Below the pieces are notes generated by a model. The model saw nothing but the letters and a program-made list of their open reading frames with translations, ran no database searches and was not told where the DNA came from. The position numbers were made by a program, and so were the translations under genes. From contig NZ_SNUR01000004.1 in assembly GCF_012027595.1 (NCBI RefSeq), positions 1 to 64,000 of the forward strand: 64,000 nucleotides of DNA. Direction: 5' to 3'. Below are positions 9,077 through 18,074 of the stretch, piece by piece. Numbering within the stretch: the first letter of the stretch is position 1; the number at the start of each line of letters is the position of its first letter. This DNA is from Thermococcus sp. Bubb.Bath (GTDB taxonomy: Archaea > Methanobacteriota_B > Thermococci > Thermococcales > Thermococcaceae).

Positions 9077-9997
9077 GTGAAGGTTTATGTACTGGGAGCA
9101 GGCTCAATAGGCTCCCTCTTCGGGGGTTTACTTGCCAGGGCCGGCCACGATGTAACACTCATTGGGAGAGCAGAGCAGGTTAAGGCCGTAAGGGAAAGGG
9201 GACTTCACGTCTTCGGGGTCGAAGAGTTCACAGTTCATCCGAAGGCCACGTTAACGGCACCAGATGAGCCGCCCGACCTCCTCCTTCTCGCGACAAAATC
9301 CTACTCCACGAAGAGTGCCCTTGAGTGTGCTAGAGGTTGCATAGGGGAGGACACTTGGATTTTAAGCATCCAGAACGGACTGGGGAACGAAGATGAGGCC
9401 CTAAAACTAACAAAAAACGTCATAGGCGGAGTAACCACGAACGGAGCCATGCTCGTGGAGTGGGGCCGGGTACGGTGGGCAGGCAAGGGGATAACGGTGA
9501 TAGGCCGCTACCCAGAGGGAAAGCACCCCTTTGTTGAGGAAGTGGCGAGAACGTTTACCTCAGCCGGGATTCCAATGACAACGAGCGAGAAAATATCCGG
9601 ATGGAAGTGGGCGAAGGCGATAGTCAACTCCGTGATAAACGGCTTGGGAACCCTTCTGGAAGTTAAAAACGGCTTTTTAAAAGAGAACCCGTATCTTGAG
9701 GGTATATCCGTGAGCATAGCAAGGGAAGGGTGCATCGTGGCGCAGCAGCTCGGGATAGAGTTTGAGATACACCCCCTCGAGCTTCTTTGGGATACCATCG
9801 AGAAGACGGCAGAGAACTACAATTCAACCCTCCAGGACATCATGCAGGGCAGGAGAACGGAGGTGGACTATATAAACGGTAAGATAGTGGAGTACGCAAA
9901 ATCCGTCGGTCTCGATGCCCCGATGAATGAACTCCTCTGGGCAATGATAAAAGCCAAGGAAGATAAAAGTAGAGAAGCAAAAAAGACAACTCGCTGA
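9077..9997 (+). CDS. panE: 2-dehydropantoate 2-reductase (ketopantoate reductase)
   Basis: NADPH-dependent reduction of ketopantoate to pantoate on the route to coenzyme A; 306 residues. The Rossmann start [18 protein letters not shown] is followed by ATKSY, the catalytic Lys region ([24 protein letters not shown]) and the C-terminal substrate motif ([11 protein letters not shown]-like, [14 protein letters not shown]). The start is GTG after GAGGTGATCAC. CoaD, a later step of the same pathway, is encoded at 48.4 kb. Confidence 0.92.
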   Translation: MKVYVLGAGSIGSLFGGLLARAGHDVTLIGRAEQVKAVRERGLHVFGVEEFTVHPKATLTAPDEPPDLLLLATKSYSTKSALECARGCIGEDTWILSIQNGLGNEDEALKLTKNVIGGVTTNGAMLVEWGRVRWAGKGITVIGRYPEGKHPFVEEVARTFTSAGIPMTTSEKISGWKWAKAIVNSVINGLGTLLEVKNGFLKENPYLEGISVSIAREGCIVAQQLGIEFEIHPLELLWDTIEKTAENYNSTLQDIMQGRRTEVDYINGKIVEYAKSVGLDAPMNELLWAMIKAKEDKSREAKKTTR

Positions 9998-10053
9998 GAA
10001 AAGAGGGGGCAATGATAAAATAGATAAAGTCTGCATTCAAAATAGGTTGGGGG

Positions 10054-10707
10054 ATGAGGATGTCGATATTCGGAGGCAAAGAAAACGACGTTTTTGAGGC
10101 CATAGATGACCATCTAGAAGCCGTGAAGGAAACTCTCACAGCCTTCAAGGAGCTCATGATTTCGTACATAAACGAGGACGTTGAGAGGGCAAGAACTTTT
10201 GAAAAAGAAGTCAGCCAGCTCGAAACGAAGGCAGACCAGCTGAGGAGGAGCATAGAGCTGATGCTATATGAAGGAGCCTTTTTGCCTGCAAACAGGGGGG
10301 ACTACGCAAGGCTGAGCGAACTCATCGACCAAGTGGCTGATGCAGCCGAAAGCGCAGCCCATACCATAATCCTTTCCAAGCCAAAGGTACCGCTAGAATT
10401 AAAAGAGGAGTTCATAAAGCTCGTCGATACGGGTATTGAGACGTACGAGAAGCTTGTGGAAGCCGTCAAAGCACTGAACAAAGACGTTGACAAAGCAATG
10501 GAGCTTGCCAAGGCCGTGGAAGATGCAGAGGAAAAAGCAGACGATGTGGAGTACCACCTAAAGGAGAAGACCTTTGAGAGCGAGACGATAAGCACGTACG
10601 CGAAGATAATGTGGAACCAGATTATAACCAAAATCGGCGACATAGCCGATCGCGCCGAGGATGCGTCTGATCAGATTCTGCTCATGTCCGTCAAAAGAAG
10701 GGGATGA
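10054..10707 (+). CDS. DUF47 (PhoU-like) phosphate-transport regulator, without an adjacent permease
   Basis: A 217-residue all-helical protein of the DUF47/TIGR00153 family, related to PhoU. It starts SIFGGKENDVFEAIDDHL and contains the paired acidic motifs EKEVSQLETKADQLRR and AVEDAEEKADDVE that bind metal clusters in PhoU relatives. In many prokaryotes it is encoded next to the low-affinity phosphate permease PitA. Here the neighbours are panE and serA, and the only pit sequence in the window is the decayed gene at 52.2-52.8 kb. The ATG at 10060 is an alternative start. It ends ten bases before serA. Confidence 0.85.
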   Translation: MRMSIFGGKENDVFEAIDDHLEAVKETLTAFKELMISYINEDVERARTFEKEVSQLETKADQLRRSIELMLYEGAFLPANRGDYARLSELIDQVADAAESAAHTIILSKPKVPLELKEEFIKLVDTGIETYEKLVEAVKALNKDVDKAMELAKAVEDAEEKADDVEYHLKEKTFESETISTYAKIMWNQIITKIGDIADRAEDASDQILLMSVKRRG

Positions 10708-10717
10708 GGTGATGGAG

Positions 10718-11632
10718 ATGAAGGTTCTCGTTGCAGCACCGCTGCATGAAAAGGCCATTGAGGTTTTGAAAAACGCTGGATTTGAGGTCCTTTATGAGGA
10801 ATACCCGGACGAGGAAAGGCTTATTGAGCTCGTTGGGGATGTCGATGCCATCATCGTCAGGAGCAAGCCCAAAGTAACCAGAAAAGTCATCGAAGCGGCC
10901 CCGGAGCTCAAGGTCATCGGCAGGGCCGGTGTCGGGCTGGACAACATAGACCTAGATGCCGCCAAGGAAAGGGGCATAAAGGTAGTCAACAGCCCCGGCG
11001 CCTCAAGCAGGAGCGTTGCCGAGCTGGTGCTCGCTCTCACCTTCAACGTGGCTAGAAAAGTCGCCTTCGCGGACAGGAAGATGAGGGAAGGCGTCTGGGC
11101 CAAGAAGCAGTGCATGGGAATTGAACTTGACGGCAAGACGCTCGGTATTGTGGGCTTTGGAAGGATAGGCTACCAGATAGCGAAGATAGCCAAGGCCCTC
11201 GGAATGAAGGTTCTCCTCTACGACCCCTATCCAAACGAGGAGAGGGCAAAGGAGGTTGGAGGAACCTTCGTGTCCCTTGAAGACCTCCTCAGGGAGAGCG
11301 ACGTCGTTACCCTCCATGTCCCGCTCATTGACGCCACGTACCACCTCATCAACGAGGAAAGGCTCAAGCTCATGAAGAAAACGGCCATACTCATCAACGC
11401 GGCGAGGGGGGCTGTGGTGGACAACAACGCCCTCGTCAAGGCCCTGCAGGAGGGCTGGATTGCCGGAGCGGGTTTGGATGTCTACGAGGAGGAGCCCCTG
11501 CCGAAGGACCACCCGCTCACCAAGCTCGACAACGTCGTCCTCACCCCGCACATAGGAGCCTCAACCGTCGAGGCTCAGATGAGGGCAGGCGTCCAAGTTG
11601 CCGAGCAGATAGTCGAGATCCTGAAGGGTTGA
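10718..11632 (+). CDS. serA: D-3-phosphoglycerate dehydrogenase
   Basis: NAD-linked D-2-hydroxyacid dehydrogenase, 304 residues, first step of serine synthesis from 3-phosphoglycerate. Visible motifs are GRAGVGLDNIDL, NSPGASSRSVAELVLAL, the nucleotide loop GFGRIGYQIA, the catalytic Arg region NAARGAVVD and the catalytic His in TPHIGAST. It lacks the ACT regulatory domain of longer SerA enzymes, as do other Thermococcales versions. A GAGGTGATGG site places the start at 10718, with the ATG at 10712 as alternative. Glyoxylate reductase activity cannot be ruled out from sequence. Confidence 0.88.
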   Translation: MKVLVAAPLHEKAIEVLKNAGFEVLYEEYPDEERLIELVGDVDAIIVRSKPKVTRKVIEAAPELKVIGRAGVGLDNIDLDAAKERGIKVVNSPGASSRSVAELVLALTFNVARKVAFADRKMREGVWAKKQCMGIELDGKTLGIVGFGRIGYQIAKIAKALGMKVLLYDPYPNEERAKEVGGTFVSLEDLLRESDVVTLHVPLIDATYHLINEERLKLMKKTAILINAARGAVVDNNALVKALQEGWIAGAGLDVYEEEPLPKDHPLTKLDNVVLTPHIGASTVEAQMRAGVQVAEQIVEILKG

Positions 11633-11776
11633 GTCCCCTTTTCCTTTTCTCCAAACTTTATCAGCATAGTGGGAAACTTTTAAGGAAAAGTTTGCCAGTA
11701 TAATAGTGAAGATTGTTGCTCTCCCAATGGCAAACTATTTTAAACCCAGCACGAATTTTTAACAGGTGAGTGTCTA
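11633..11776. promoter_or_regulatory. Fumarase promoter region with inverted repeats
   Basis: A 144-base gap upstream of the fumarase operon. It holds AAACTTTT-AAGG-AAAAGTTT (11674-11693), and a second perfect 9-base inverted pair, AGTTTGCCA (11689-11697) and TGGCAAACT (11728-11736), overlapping the first. A TTTTAAA box (11739-11745) follows directly and predicts a start of transcription close to the AGGTGA ribosome site. The arrangement looks like a regulator site just upstream of the TATA box. Confidence 0.45.
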
Positions 11777-12637
11777 TTGGAAGCCCCTGTTGATCCTATT
11801 GTTGAGGCCATCAAACTCGCGGTCACGAGGATTCCAGACGATACCGTTTCCGCTCTGAGGCGGGCCTACGAAAGTGAGGAGAGCGAAGTAGCGAGGTTCA
11901 ACCTCGGCAACATCCTCAAGGCAATCGAGATCGGGAGGAACCGCTCGATACCAGTCTGCCAGGACACCGGGACCATGACATTCTTCGTGAGGGCCGGCGT
12001 TGAAAGCCCCCACCTCGGGGAAATCGAGGCCGCCATTCTGCAGGCTGTGAAAAGGGCCACCCTAGAAGTCCCGCTCAGACCGAACTCTGTGGACGTTCTA
12101 ACTGGCAGAAACTCCGGCGACAACACGGGGAAGGGTGTCCCGATAATCCACTGGGAGCTGACCGGAGGGGACGAGATCGAGATAACCGTCTTCCCCAAGG
12201 GCGGGGGAAGCGAGAACTGCTCCGCTTTAGCTATGCTAACCCCAGCTGAAGGCTGGGAGGGCGTGAAGCGCTTCGTCCTTGGGAAGGTTAATGAGTGCGG
12301 AGGAAAGCCCTGCCCGCCGGTTATCCTCGGAGTGGGGATTGGCGGAAGTGCAGATCATTCGCTCAAGCTGGCCAAAAAGGCCCTTCTGAGAAGAATCGGC
12401 GAGAGGAACCCAGATGGGAGGATAGCCAACCTGGAGGAAGAGCTTCTCAAAGAGGTCAACTCCCTCGGAATAGGGCCCATGGGGATGGGTGGAAAGACCA
12501 CTGCACTCGACGTTAAAATCGAGGTCGCCCATAGGCACCCGGCGAGTTTTCCGGTTGGTCTGGTCGTCCAGTGCTGGGCCAACAGGAGGGCGTTTCTCAG
12601 GATAAAAGCCGACGGGAGGGTCGAGGTTTGGCAGTGA
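11777..12637 (+). CDS. Fumarate hydratase class I, alpha subunit
   Basis: Larger subunit (286 residues) of the heterodimeric iron-sulfur fumarase, which hydrates fumarate to malate. The three cluster cysteines are visible in PVCQDTGT, SENCSAL and GKPCPPVIL, and GVGIGGSADHSLKLAKKALL is the family signature. The start is TTG at 11777, seven bases after AGGTGA. It overlaps the beta subunit by GTGA, so the two are translationally coupled. With the adjacent malic enzyme this forms a fumarate-malate-pyruvate branch typical of the incomplete citric acid cycle in Thermococcales. Confidence 0.92.
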   Translation: MEAPVDPIVEAIKLAVTRIPDDTVSALRRAYESEESEVARFNLGNILKAIEIGRNRSIPVCQDTGTMTFFVRAGVESPHLGEIEAAILQAVKRATLEVPLRPNSVDVLTGRNSGDNTGKGVPIIHWELTGGDEIEITVFPKGGGSENCSALAMLTPAEGWEGVKRFVLGKVNECGGKPCPPVILGVGIGGSADHSLKLAKKALLRRIGERNPDGRIANLEEELLKEVNSLGIGPMGMGGKTTALDVKIEVAHRHPASFPVGLVVQCWANRRAFLRIKADGRVEVWQ

Positions 12638-13149
12638 GGCTGAGAGCACCGCTGAGGACGGAAGACGTCCTAAACCTCAGGGCCGGCGAGGTCGTTTACC
12701 TCTCCGGGCTCATCTACACGGCCAGGGACTCCGCCCACAGGAAGATTCTCCGGCTGGCAGAAAAGGGGGAGCTCCCGTTTAACCCCAAGGGGGCGGTCAT
12801 ATACCACTGCGGGCCGGTCGTCAGGAGAAAAGAGGAAGACTGGGAGATAGTTTCCGCAGGCCCGACCACGAGCGCGAGGATGAACCCCTACCTCGATGGT
12901 ATTCTAGGGCTCGGCGTGAGGGGGATAATCGGGAAGGGGGGAATGGCGGTTGAACCTTTCAAAGGTCGCGCCGTTTACCTGGCCTTCACAGGAGGGGCGG
13001 GCTCTCTGGCCGCGGAGAGCATAAAGAAGGTGAAGAGCGTTTACTGGCTCGATGAGCTTGGAATTCCAGAGGCGGTCTGGGCCCTCGAAGTGAGGGACTT
13101 TCCCCTCCTCGTTGCGATAGACAGCCACGGGGACTCCCTCTACCGGTAG
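12634..13149 (+). CDS. Fumarate hydratase class I, beta subunit
   Basis: Smaller subunit (171 residues) that completes the active site of the two-part fumarase. Family blocks seen are GEVVYLSGLIYTARDSAH, IYHCGPVV, AGPTTSARMN and GIIGKGGM. The start is GTG at 12634, six bases after GAGGT and inside the alpha-subunit stop. The 3' end overlaps that of the convergent malic enzyme by ten bases. Confidence 0.92.
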   Translation: MRLRAPLRTEDVLNLRAGEVVYLSGLIYTARDSAHRKILRLAEKGELPFNPKGAVIYHCGPVVRRKEEDWEIVSAGPTTSARMNPYLDGILGLGVRGIIGKGGMAVEPFKGRAVYLAFTGGAGSLAAESIKKVKSVYWLDELGIPEAVWALEVRDFPLLVAIDSHGDSLYR

Positions 13150-14399
13150 TCCTTCCGCCTCTCGTTCATGGGCTCGATGAAAGCTGAGTAGAACTCCCTC
13201 AGCTTCCTCGTGTGCTCCTCGATCCACTCACCGCTCACCCTTCTCCTCGCAACGCCATCGTTTACGGCCGCCTCTGCAACTGCCCTCGCCTCCTTCGGAA
13301 ACACATCAGGGTGAAGCGGAGAGGGGATTATGTAGTCCTCGCCCAGCTCGTCGTCGCTCACGACCGAGGCTATGGCTTTTGCAGCGGCAAGCTTCATGCC
13401 GGACGTTATGTCTCTGGCCTTGACGTCGAGGGCGCCCCTGAAGATTCCTGGAAAGCCGAGCACATTGTTTATCTGGTTCGGGAAGTCGCTTCTTCCTGTG
13501 GCAACGACCCTCGCGCCGGCCTTCCTAGCCTCTTCCGGCATTATCTCAGGGATCGGGTTTGCCATCGCAAAGGTTATTGCGTCATCAGCCATCCCTCTGA
13601 CCATCTCCTTACTCACTATCCCGCCAGCACTCACCCCTATGAAGACGTCGGCCCCTTCCATCGCCTCCTTCAGGCCGCCCTCTATCCCGTGAACGTTGTA
13701 TTCCGCGATCTCGCGCTTGTAAGGGTTGAGGTCTTCCCTGCCCTCGTGTATTATACCCTTCCTGTCAACGGTGACTATTTCCCCCACACCAACGCTGTGG
13801 AGCGTCTTCGCTATCGCTATCCCCGCCGCTCCCGCACCGCTGATGGCAACCTTTATCTCCCTGAATTTCTTGCCGACGAGCTTCAGAGCGTTTATCAGCC
13901 CGGCGAGGGTTACGACGACCGTCCCGTGCTGATCATCGTGGAACACGGCTATATCAAGGCTCTCCCTCAGCCTCTCCTCTATCTCAAAGCATCTTGGAGC
14001 GGAGATGTCCTCCAAGTTTATCCCGCCGAAGCCGGGACTTATCAGCTCAACAGTCCTGACGATCTCCTCAACATCTTTCGTGTTGATCAGGATGGGGAAG
14101 GCGTCCACGCCCGCGAGCGCCTTGAAGAGAACCGCCTTTCCTTCCATAACCGGCATTCCGGCGACCGGCCCTATGTCGCCGAGGCCTAGAATTGCTGAAC
14201 CGTCTGTAACAACTGCCACGGTGTTCGGTATGACCGTGTACTCGTCTGGATCGGCTCCGTTGGCTATCGCCTTCGAGGGCTCGGCAACGCCAGGGGTGTA
14301 GGCGAGGCTCAGGGTTTCTCTGTTAACAGGAACCTTCGATATGACCTCTATCTTCCCGTTGCCGGGGAAGTTGTCCCTGTGAAAGTCGAGAGGGTCCAT
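13140..14399 (-). CDS. NAD(P)-dependent malic enzyme
   Basis: Oxidative decarboxylation of malate to pyruvate and CO2, 419 residues, the short archaeal/bacterial type without a phosphotransacetylase domain. Motifs seen are LAYTPGVAEPSKAI, VTDGSAILGLGDIG, the Lys and metal acids in EGKAVLFKALAG and NLEDISAPRCFEIE, FHDDQHGT, and the cofactor loop GAGAAGIAIAK. The ATG at 14399 (MDPLDFH) follows GGTGGTGAT and matches the family N terminus better than upstream in-frame starts. It faces the fumarase operon tail to tail. Confidence 0.93.
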   Translation of the reverse strand: MDPLDFHRDNFPGNGKIEVISKVPVNRETLSLAYTPGVAEPSKAIANGADPDEYTVIPNTVAVVTDGSAILGLGDIGPVAGMPVMEGKAVLFKALAGVDAFPILINTKDVEEIVRTVELISPGFGGINLEDISAPRCFEIEERLRESLDIAVFHDDQHGTVVVTLAGLINALKLVGKKFREIKVAISGAGAAGIAIAKTLHSVGVGEIVTVDRKGIIHEGREDLNPYKREIAEYNVHGIEGGLKEAMEGADVFIGVSAGGIVSKEMVRGMADDAITFAMANPIPEIMPEEARKAGARVVATGRSDFPNQINNVLGFPGIFRGALDVKARDITSGMKLAAAKAIASVVSDDELGEDYIIPSPLHPDVFPKEARAVAEAAVNDGVARRRVSGEWIEEHTRKLREFYSAFIEPMNERRKDYR

Positions 14400-14492
14400 A
14401 TCACCACCAGGATTAGTGGCCTTGCAGATGTTAAAAACCCTATCCTTCCACTGGAAAATAAACTTAAATCTGCCCAGGAGTGGACCTTTCGG

Positions 14493-14510
14493 AACCAAAA
14501 CTTTTTAAAC
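14493..14510 (+). promoter_or_regulatory. tRNA-Ala promoter (BRE/TATA)
   Basis: The purine-rich AACCAAAAC followed by TTTTTAAAC forms a strong archaeal BRE and TATA box. It lies 28-45 bases before the mature tRNA-Ala, the expected distance for transcription starting at or just before the tRNA 5' end. Confidence 0.75.
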
Positions 14511-14537
14511 CTCCCTCGGATTCACTAATACGGGTGC

Positions 14538-14615
14538 GGGCCGGTAGCTCAGCCTGGTATGAGCGCCGCCCTCGCAAGGCGGAGGCCGCGGGTTCAAATC
14601 CCGCCCGGTCCACCA
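14538..14615 (+). tRNA. tRNA-Ala (anticodon CGC)
   Basis: A complete cloverleaf. The acceptor stem is GGGCCGG with CCGGTCC, giving the alanine identity pair G3-U70. The anticodon stem is CCGCC/GGCGG around loop CTCGCAA (anticodon CGC), and the T arm is GCGGG-TTCAAAT-CCCGC. The discriminator is A, and CCA is encoded at 14613-14615. There is no intron. It reads codon GCG. Confidence 0.97.
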
Positions 14616-15828
14616 TTCAGCCCTTTCTGACGAAAGCGCTGGCGGAAAGTTGTATGCACTTCTAACAAGCCCATTTTTCAAGGGATTACTTACTAATTTA
14701 CCTGATTTGAGGGATTTCCTCATCGTATAGCGCCCTTCGTACGCTAAAAAGAAAGTTTGAAATCAAGAGTAACGCGAGAGTTTTAAGATTAAACCCCCCA
14801 TTAAGAATGCCATTCTGGGGAAACTACACTCATTAACCCACACAAATCTAAAAAGAAGGGAACATTTTGGTGAAGCTTTTTCTAAAAGCTTCCTGCGCGA
14901 CGTTGAAGCGGAGCTTCAACGCACGGGACGATAGTCCCGTTGAGTTTGATCAAGGTTTGTGGCTCCTTGTAAATTGATGGTCTATATGTGATTTTCCACA
15001 TACACGGGCTAAAAATGAATGAATTCCCTTATCATGACTTGTCAGAAGGAGTTTCTCTCCTTGACGCCCTCCGGGCGTCGATTACAAAGCAAACTCACAG
15101 AGAACAAGCCACTGGAAATTGGAATTAAGAATGGAAACAAATTTTCAAGAAAATCACTCCAAAACAGCACTTCTAACAAGAGCCAAGAACTTTTAATTAA
15201 ACCCAGAAAAGCTACCGTCGTGCGTTGAAGCTTCGCTTCCCAGGAGCGCTGGCAAATGAACTTTGTCATACAAAGTTTAATTAGAAATGCCTTTCCCATA
15301 AAACGCGAGAAAATACGGGGCGTCAACTGTGCACTCTTTTTATACTCTTTATAGAGGGGTTTAATTCTAAGAGCAAGCTTTTACGAACTTTTTTGTTCTG
15401 GCGTCCGCAGGATGCATTGTGGAGAACAAACGCTTTGGAAGGCAAATGATAAGTAAACTCCTTAAAAATTTGCATTTCAAAAAAAGCACGCTCTTTTTCA
15501 CTAATTTTTGCGAAGCAAACTGTTTAGGGTGTGGGGCGTAGCCCCCCAGCAACCTTTGCTTGCGCAAAGCTTGACCAAAAAGTAATTACTCTTGAGAATG
15601 AGCCGAAGAGAGTTTGTACGTGCTGTTTACTAGGTCAATTTTTAGGGCTTTTCAAGTCAAAAGTGGCGTTTTAACAGATGGGTTTACTCTCTCTTGCGCC
15701 CTTCGGGCGCTGTTAAAAGTAAACCTCTCTTAGAAAAAAAGTCTGCTCAAGGAGGAAAGCCTTTGGAATTAATGCACCTGAAAAGCACGTACAAACTTTG
15801 ATGAAACTTTGCGCAGGCAAAGTTTCTG
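14616..15828. other. 1.2 kb AT-rich non-coding region packed with perfect hairpins
   Basis: No credible gene lies between the two tRNA genes. The DNA is AT-rich and holds at least eleven short perfect inverted repeats, among them 14872-14892 (9-bp stem), 14901-14921 (9), 14923-14940 (7), 15063-15079 (7), 15259-15277 (7), 15533-15545 (5), 15554-15569 (6), 15696-15710 (6) and 15803-15826 (10). A 14-base direct repeat (GCACTTCTAACAAG) occurs at 14656 and 15167, and AGCGCTGGC occurs at 14635 and 15245. It could be the remains of a mobile element, a structured RNA or a chromosome-organising region. I cannot decide between these. Confidence 0.7.
15611..15797. repeat. 14-bp inverted repeat enclosing a possible pseudoknot
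   Basis: AGTTTGTACGTGCT (15611-15624) and its exact complement AGCACGTACAAACT (15784-15797) bound a 187-base segment. Inside are TTTTAACAG (15669-15677) pairing with CTGTTAAAA (15710-15718), GGTTTACT (15681-15688) pairing with AGTAAACC (15718-15725), and the hairpin GCGCCC-TTC-GGGCGC. The first two pairings interleave, which is the geometry of a pseudoknot if the region is transcribed, or of two alternative folds. Confidence 0.6.
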
Positions 15829-15905
15829 TGGTGGGCCCGCGGGGATTCGAACCCCGGACCTCCACCTTGTAAGGGTGGCGTCATAACCGTCTAGACCACG
15901 GGCCC
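15829..15905 (-). tRNA. tRNA-Val (anticodon UAC)
   Basis: A complete cloverleaf on the minus strand. The acceptor stem is GGGCCCG with CGGGCCC, the anticodon stem is CCACC/GGTGG around loop CTTACAA (anticodon TAC), and the T arm is CGGGG-TTCGAAT-CCCCG. The discriminator is A and CCA is encoded at 15831-15829. No intron. It points toward tRNA-Ala across the hairpin-rich region. Confidence 0.97.
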
Positions 15906-15930
15906 GCCCGGATGAGAAAAAGATGGGAGG

Positions 15931-15940
15931 GATATAAAGC
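15931..15940 (-). promoter_or_regulatory. tRNA-Val TATA box
   Basis: GCTTTATATC on the minus strand, centred about 30 bases upstream of the mature tRNA-Val 5' end, is the expected position for an archaeal TATA element. Confidence 0.7.
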
Positions 15941-15945
15941 TTTCG

Positions 15946-16740
15946 CTAGACCTCATCCAGAATCTCCTTTGGAGCCCCTGCGAACTCAACCAGGTACTCG
16001 GCCTCGACTATGTGGAGCCTTCCGGGGACGATGAGGACGTGAGGTTGCCTCCCGAAGTCTTCCTTGATCATATCCCTGATGTGGCCCGCCCTGAGGGTTG
16101 GACTGAGGGAACCCGCCCTTGCGAGGACGACCACGAGCGTCTCGGGTGTGAAGACCTCCTGGCCCTTCATCTCCTCAACCTGTAGCAAGATCTCCATCGC
16201 CTCGTTGGCAGTCATGTAGCGGCCCTGGTCGGCCTTTATGTCGAGGAAGAGGAGGGTGTGGAGGCCCCTCTCCTTGTTCTCCCTTATCACATCATAGTGA
16301 CTAGTCGGAAACCAGTTCTTCTCTGGATATGCAACGGTCGCGCTCTTGCCGAACTTGTAAATCTGAAGCCCGGTAATGGCAACCGCCGAGTAAATACTAG
16401 GGGCGTGAATTACGTAGCTCTCAATTCCCGCTTTCTTCGCCCTTATCCTGAGGTCTGCGTGCGTGGTAGCCACCATCGGGTCACCGGCCGTGAGGAAGGC
16501 GACCTCCTTGTCCCTCGCCTCGCTCAGCACAATTCTCTCAAAATTCAGCTCGACGTCCTCCCTGCTGAGCCGTTTTATTGGCTTCCCTATAAGTTCCTCG
16601 ACCTTTTCAATGGTCGTTCCGGCGAGCAGGGAGGTGTAGAACTCCGCAAAAACTTTCTCGCACTTCCTCGCCGTTTCGAGTCCCTTGAGCGTTATGTCCT
16701 TCTCATCGTAAAGACCCAGACCTATGAAGTAAATTGCCAT
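15946..16740 (-). CDS. dphB: Diphthine synthase
   Basis: SAM-dependent methyltransferase that adds the methyl groups of the diphthamide precursor on elongation factor 2; 264 residues, Class III (tetrapyrrole-methylase fold). It begins MAIYFIGLGLYDEKDITLKG, with the SAM-site loops LTAGDPMVATTHADLR and HAPSIYSAVAITGLQIYKFG. GGTGAAGGGG before the ATG at 16740 decides the start. It follows tpiA on the same strand with a 74-base gap. Confidence 0.94.
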   Translation of the reverse strand: MAIYFIGLGLYDEKDITLKGLETARKCEKVFAEFYTSLLAGTTIEKVEELIGKPIKRLSREDVELNFERIVLSEARDKEVAFLTAGDPMVATTHADLRIRAKKAGIESYVIHAPSIYSAVAITGLQIYKFGKSATVAYPEKNWFPTSHYDVIRENKERGLHTLLFLDIKADQGRYMTANEAMEILLQVEEMKGQEVFTPETLVVVLARAGSLSPTLRAGHIRDMIKEDFGRQPHVLIVPGRLHIVEAEYLVEFAGAPKEILDEV

Positions 16741-16814
16741 CCCCTTCACCGTACGGCGTTAGGGTTGAGGCTTAAAAGATGAACGGTAAAAAGGAGTAGA
16801 ACAGAACAGAAGAC

Positions 16815-17555
<741 letters not shown>

Positions 17556-17624
17556 CTACCCAGCGTAATCACCTACACAAAAGGGTTAAGTACCGCGGGA
17601 GAGGACTTATATGGGGGTTCAGCG

Positions 17625-18074
17625 ATGAACAAGGCTTTACTCATAATGGGCATCATCACGGTAGGCCTGATGATATACGCGATTGAGACCGCGCAGATAC
17701 CTCCAGCGAGCGTGGATTACCAGGAAGTGTACTACATCAACAACCAGAGCTCCGTTTACGTGGAGAAGGACGGATGGGGCCTCTTTGAGATGAACGTCAA
17801 ACCGCGCATTAAGGGCTTCGAGCTCAGCCTGGAGTTTCCGAAGAACACAAGCTACCTGGTGGACATCGGGGGTAAAGAGTACAAGGGAACCGGAACCTTC
17901 AAAACTACGGTGAGCGGGAGCGAGACAATATACATCCACTTCAAAGTCAGCGACGAACTCCTCAAGGCCCTCTACTACAATGGAGCCACGTCCAAAATGG
18001 AGATACACCTTGAGAAGGCCCCGTTCTGGAGGGACCACTACACAATATACCTTATCCCCAGGAAGTCCAAGTGA
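17625..18074 (+). CDS. Secreted or membrane-anchored protein of unknown function
   Basis: A 149-residue protein with one hydrophobic N-terminal segment (ALLIMGIITVGLMIYAI) and a predicted beta-rich extracellular part (VDYQEVYYINNQSSVYVEKDG, FELSLEFPKNTSYLVDIGGKEY). Asn-X-Thr/Ser sites fit an extracellular location. GACTTATATGG about 30 bases upstream is a plausible TATA box. The 3' end overlaps that of the convergent gene by 23 bases. No family is recognised. Confidence 0.6.
   Translation: MNKALLIMGIITVGLMIYAIETAQIPPASVDYQEVYYINNQSSVYVEKDGWGLFEMNVKPRIKGFELSLEFPKNTSYLVDIGGKEYKGTGTFKTTVSGSETIYIHFKVSDELLKALYYNGATSKMEIHLEKAPFWRDHYTIYLIPRKSK

Noticed and set aside
13212-14189. Long open frame opposite the malic enzyme gene
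   Set aside because: It lies entirely antisense to a gene with clear malic enzyme motifs, and its translation has the composition of a reversed GC-biased coding strand.
14446-14458. TTCCACTGGAAAA resembles a mini origin-recognition box; CCACTGGAAA recurs at 15109
   Set aside because: Only two weak copies are present, with no Cdc6/Orc gene in the window and no G-run after the box, so an origin of replication is not supported.
14538-15905. Possible integrated element bounded by the two tRNA genes
   Set aside because: No integrase, no repeat of either tRNA 3' end and no element genes are seen, so attachment sites cannot be claimed.
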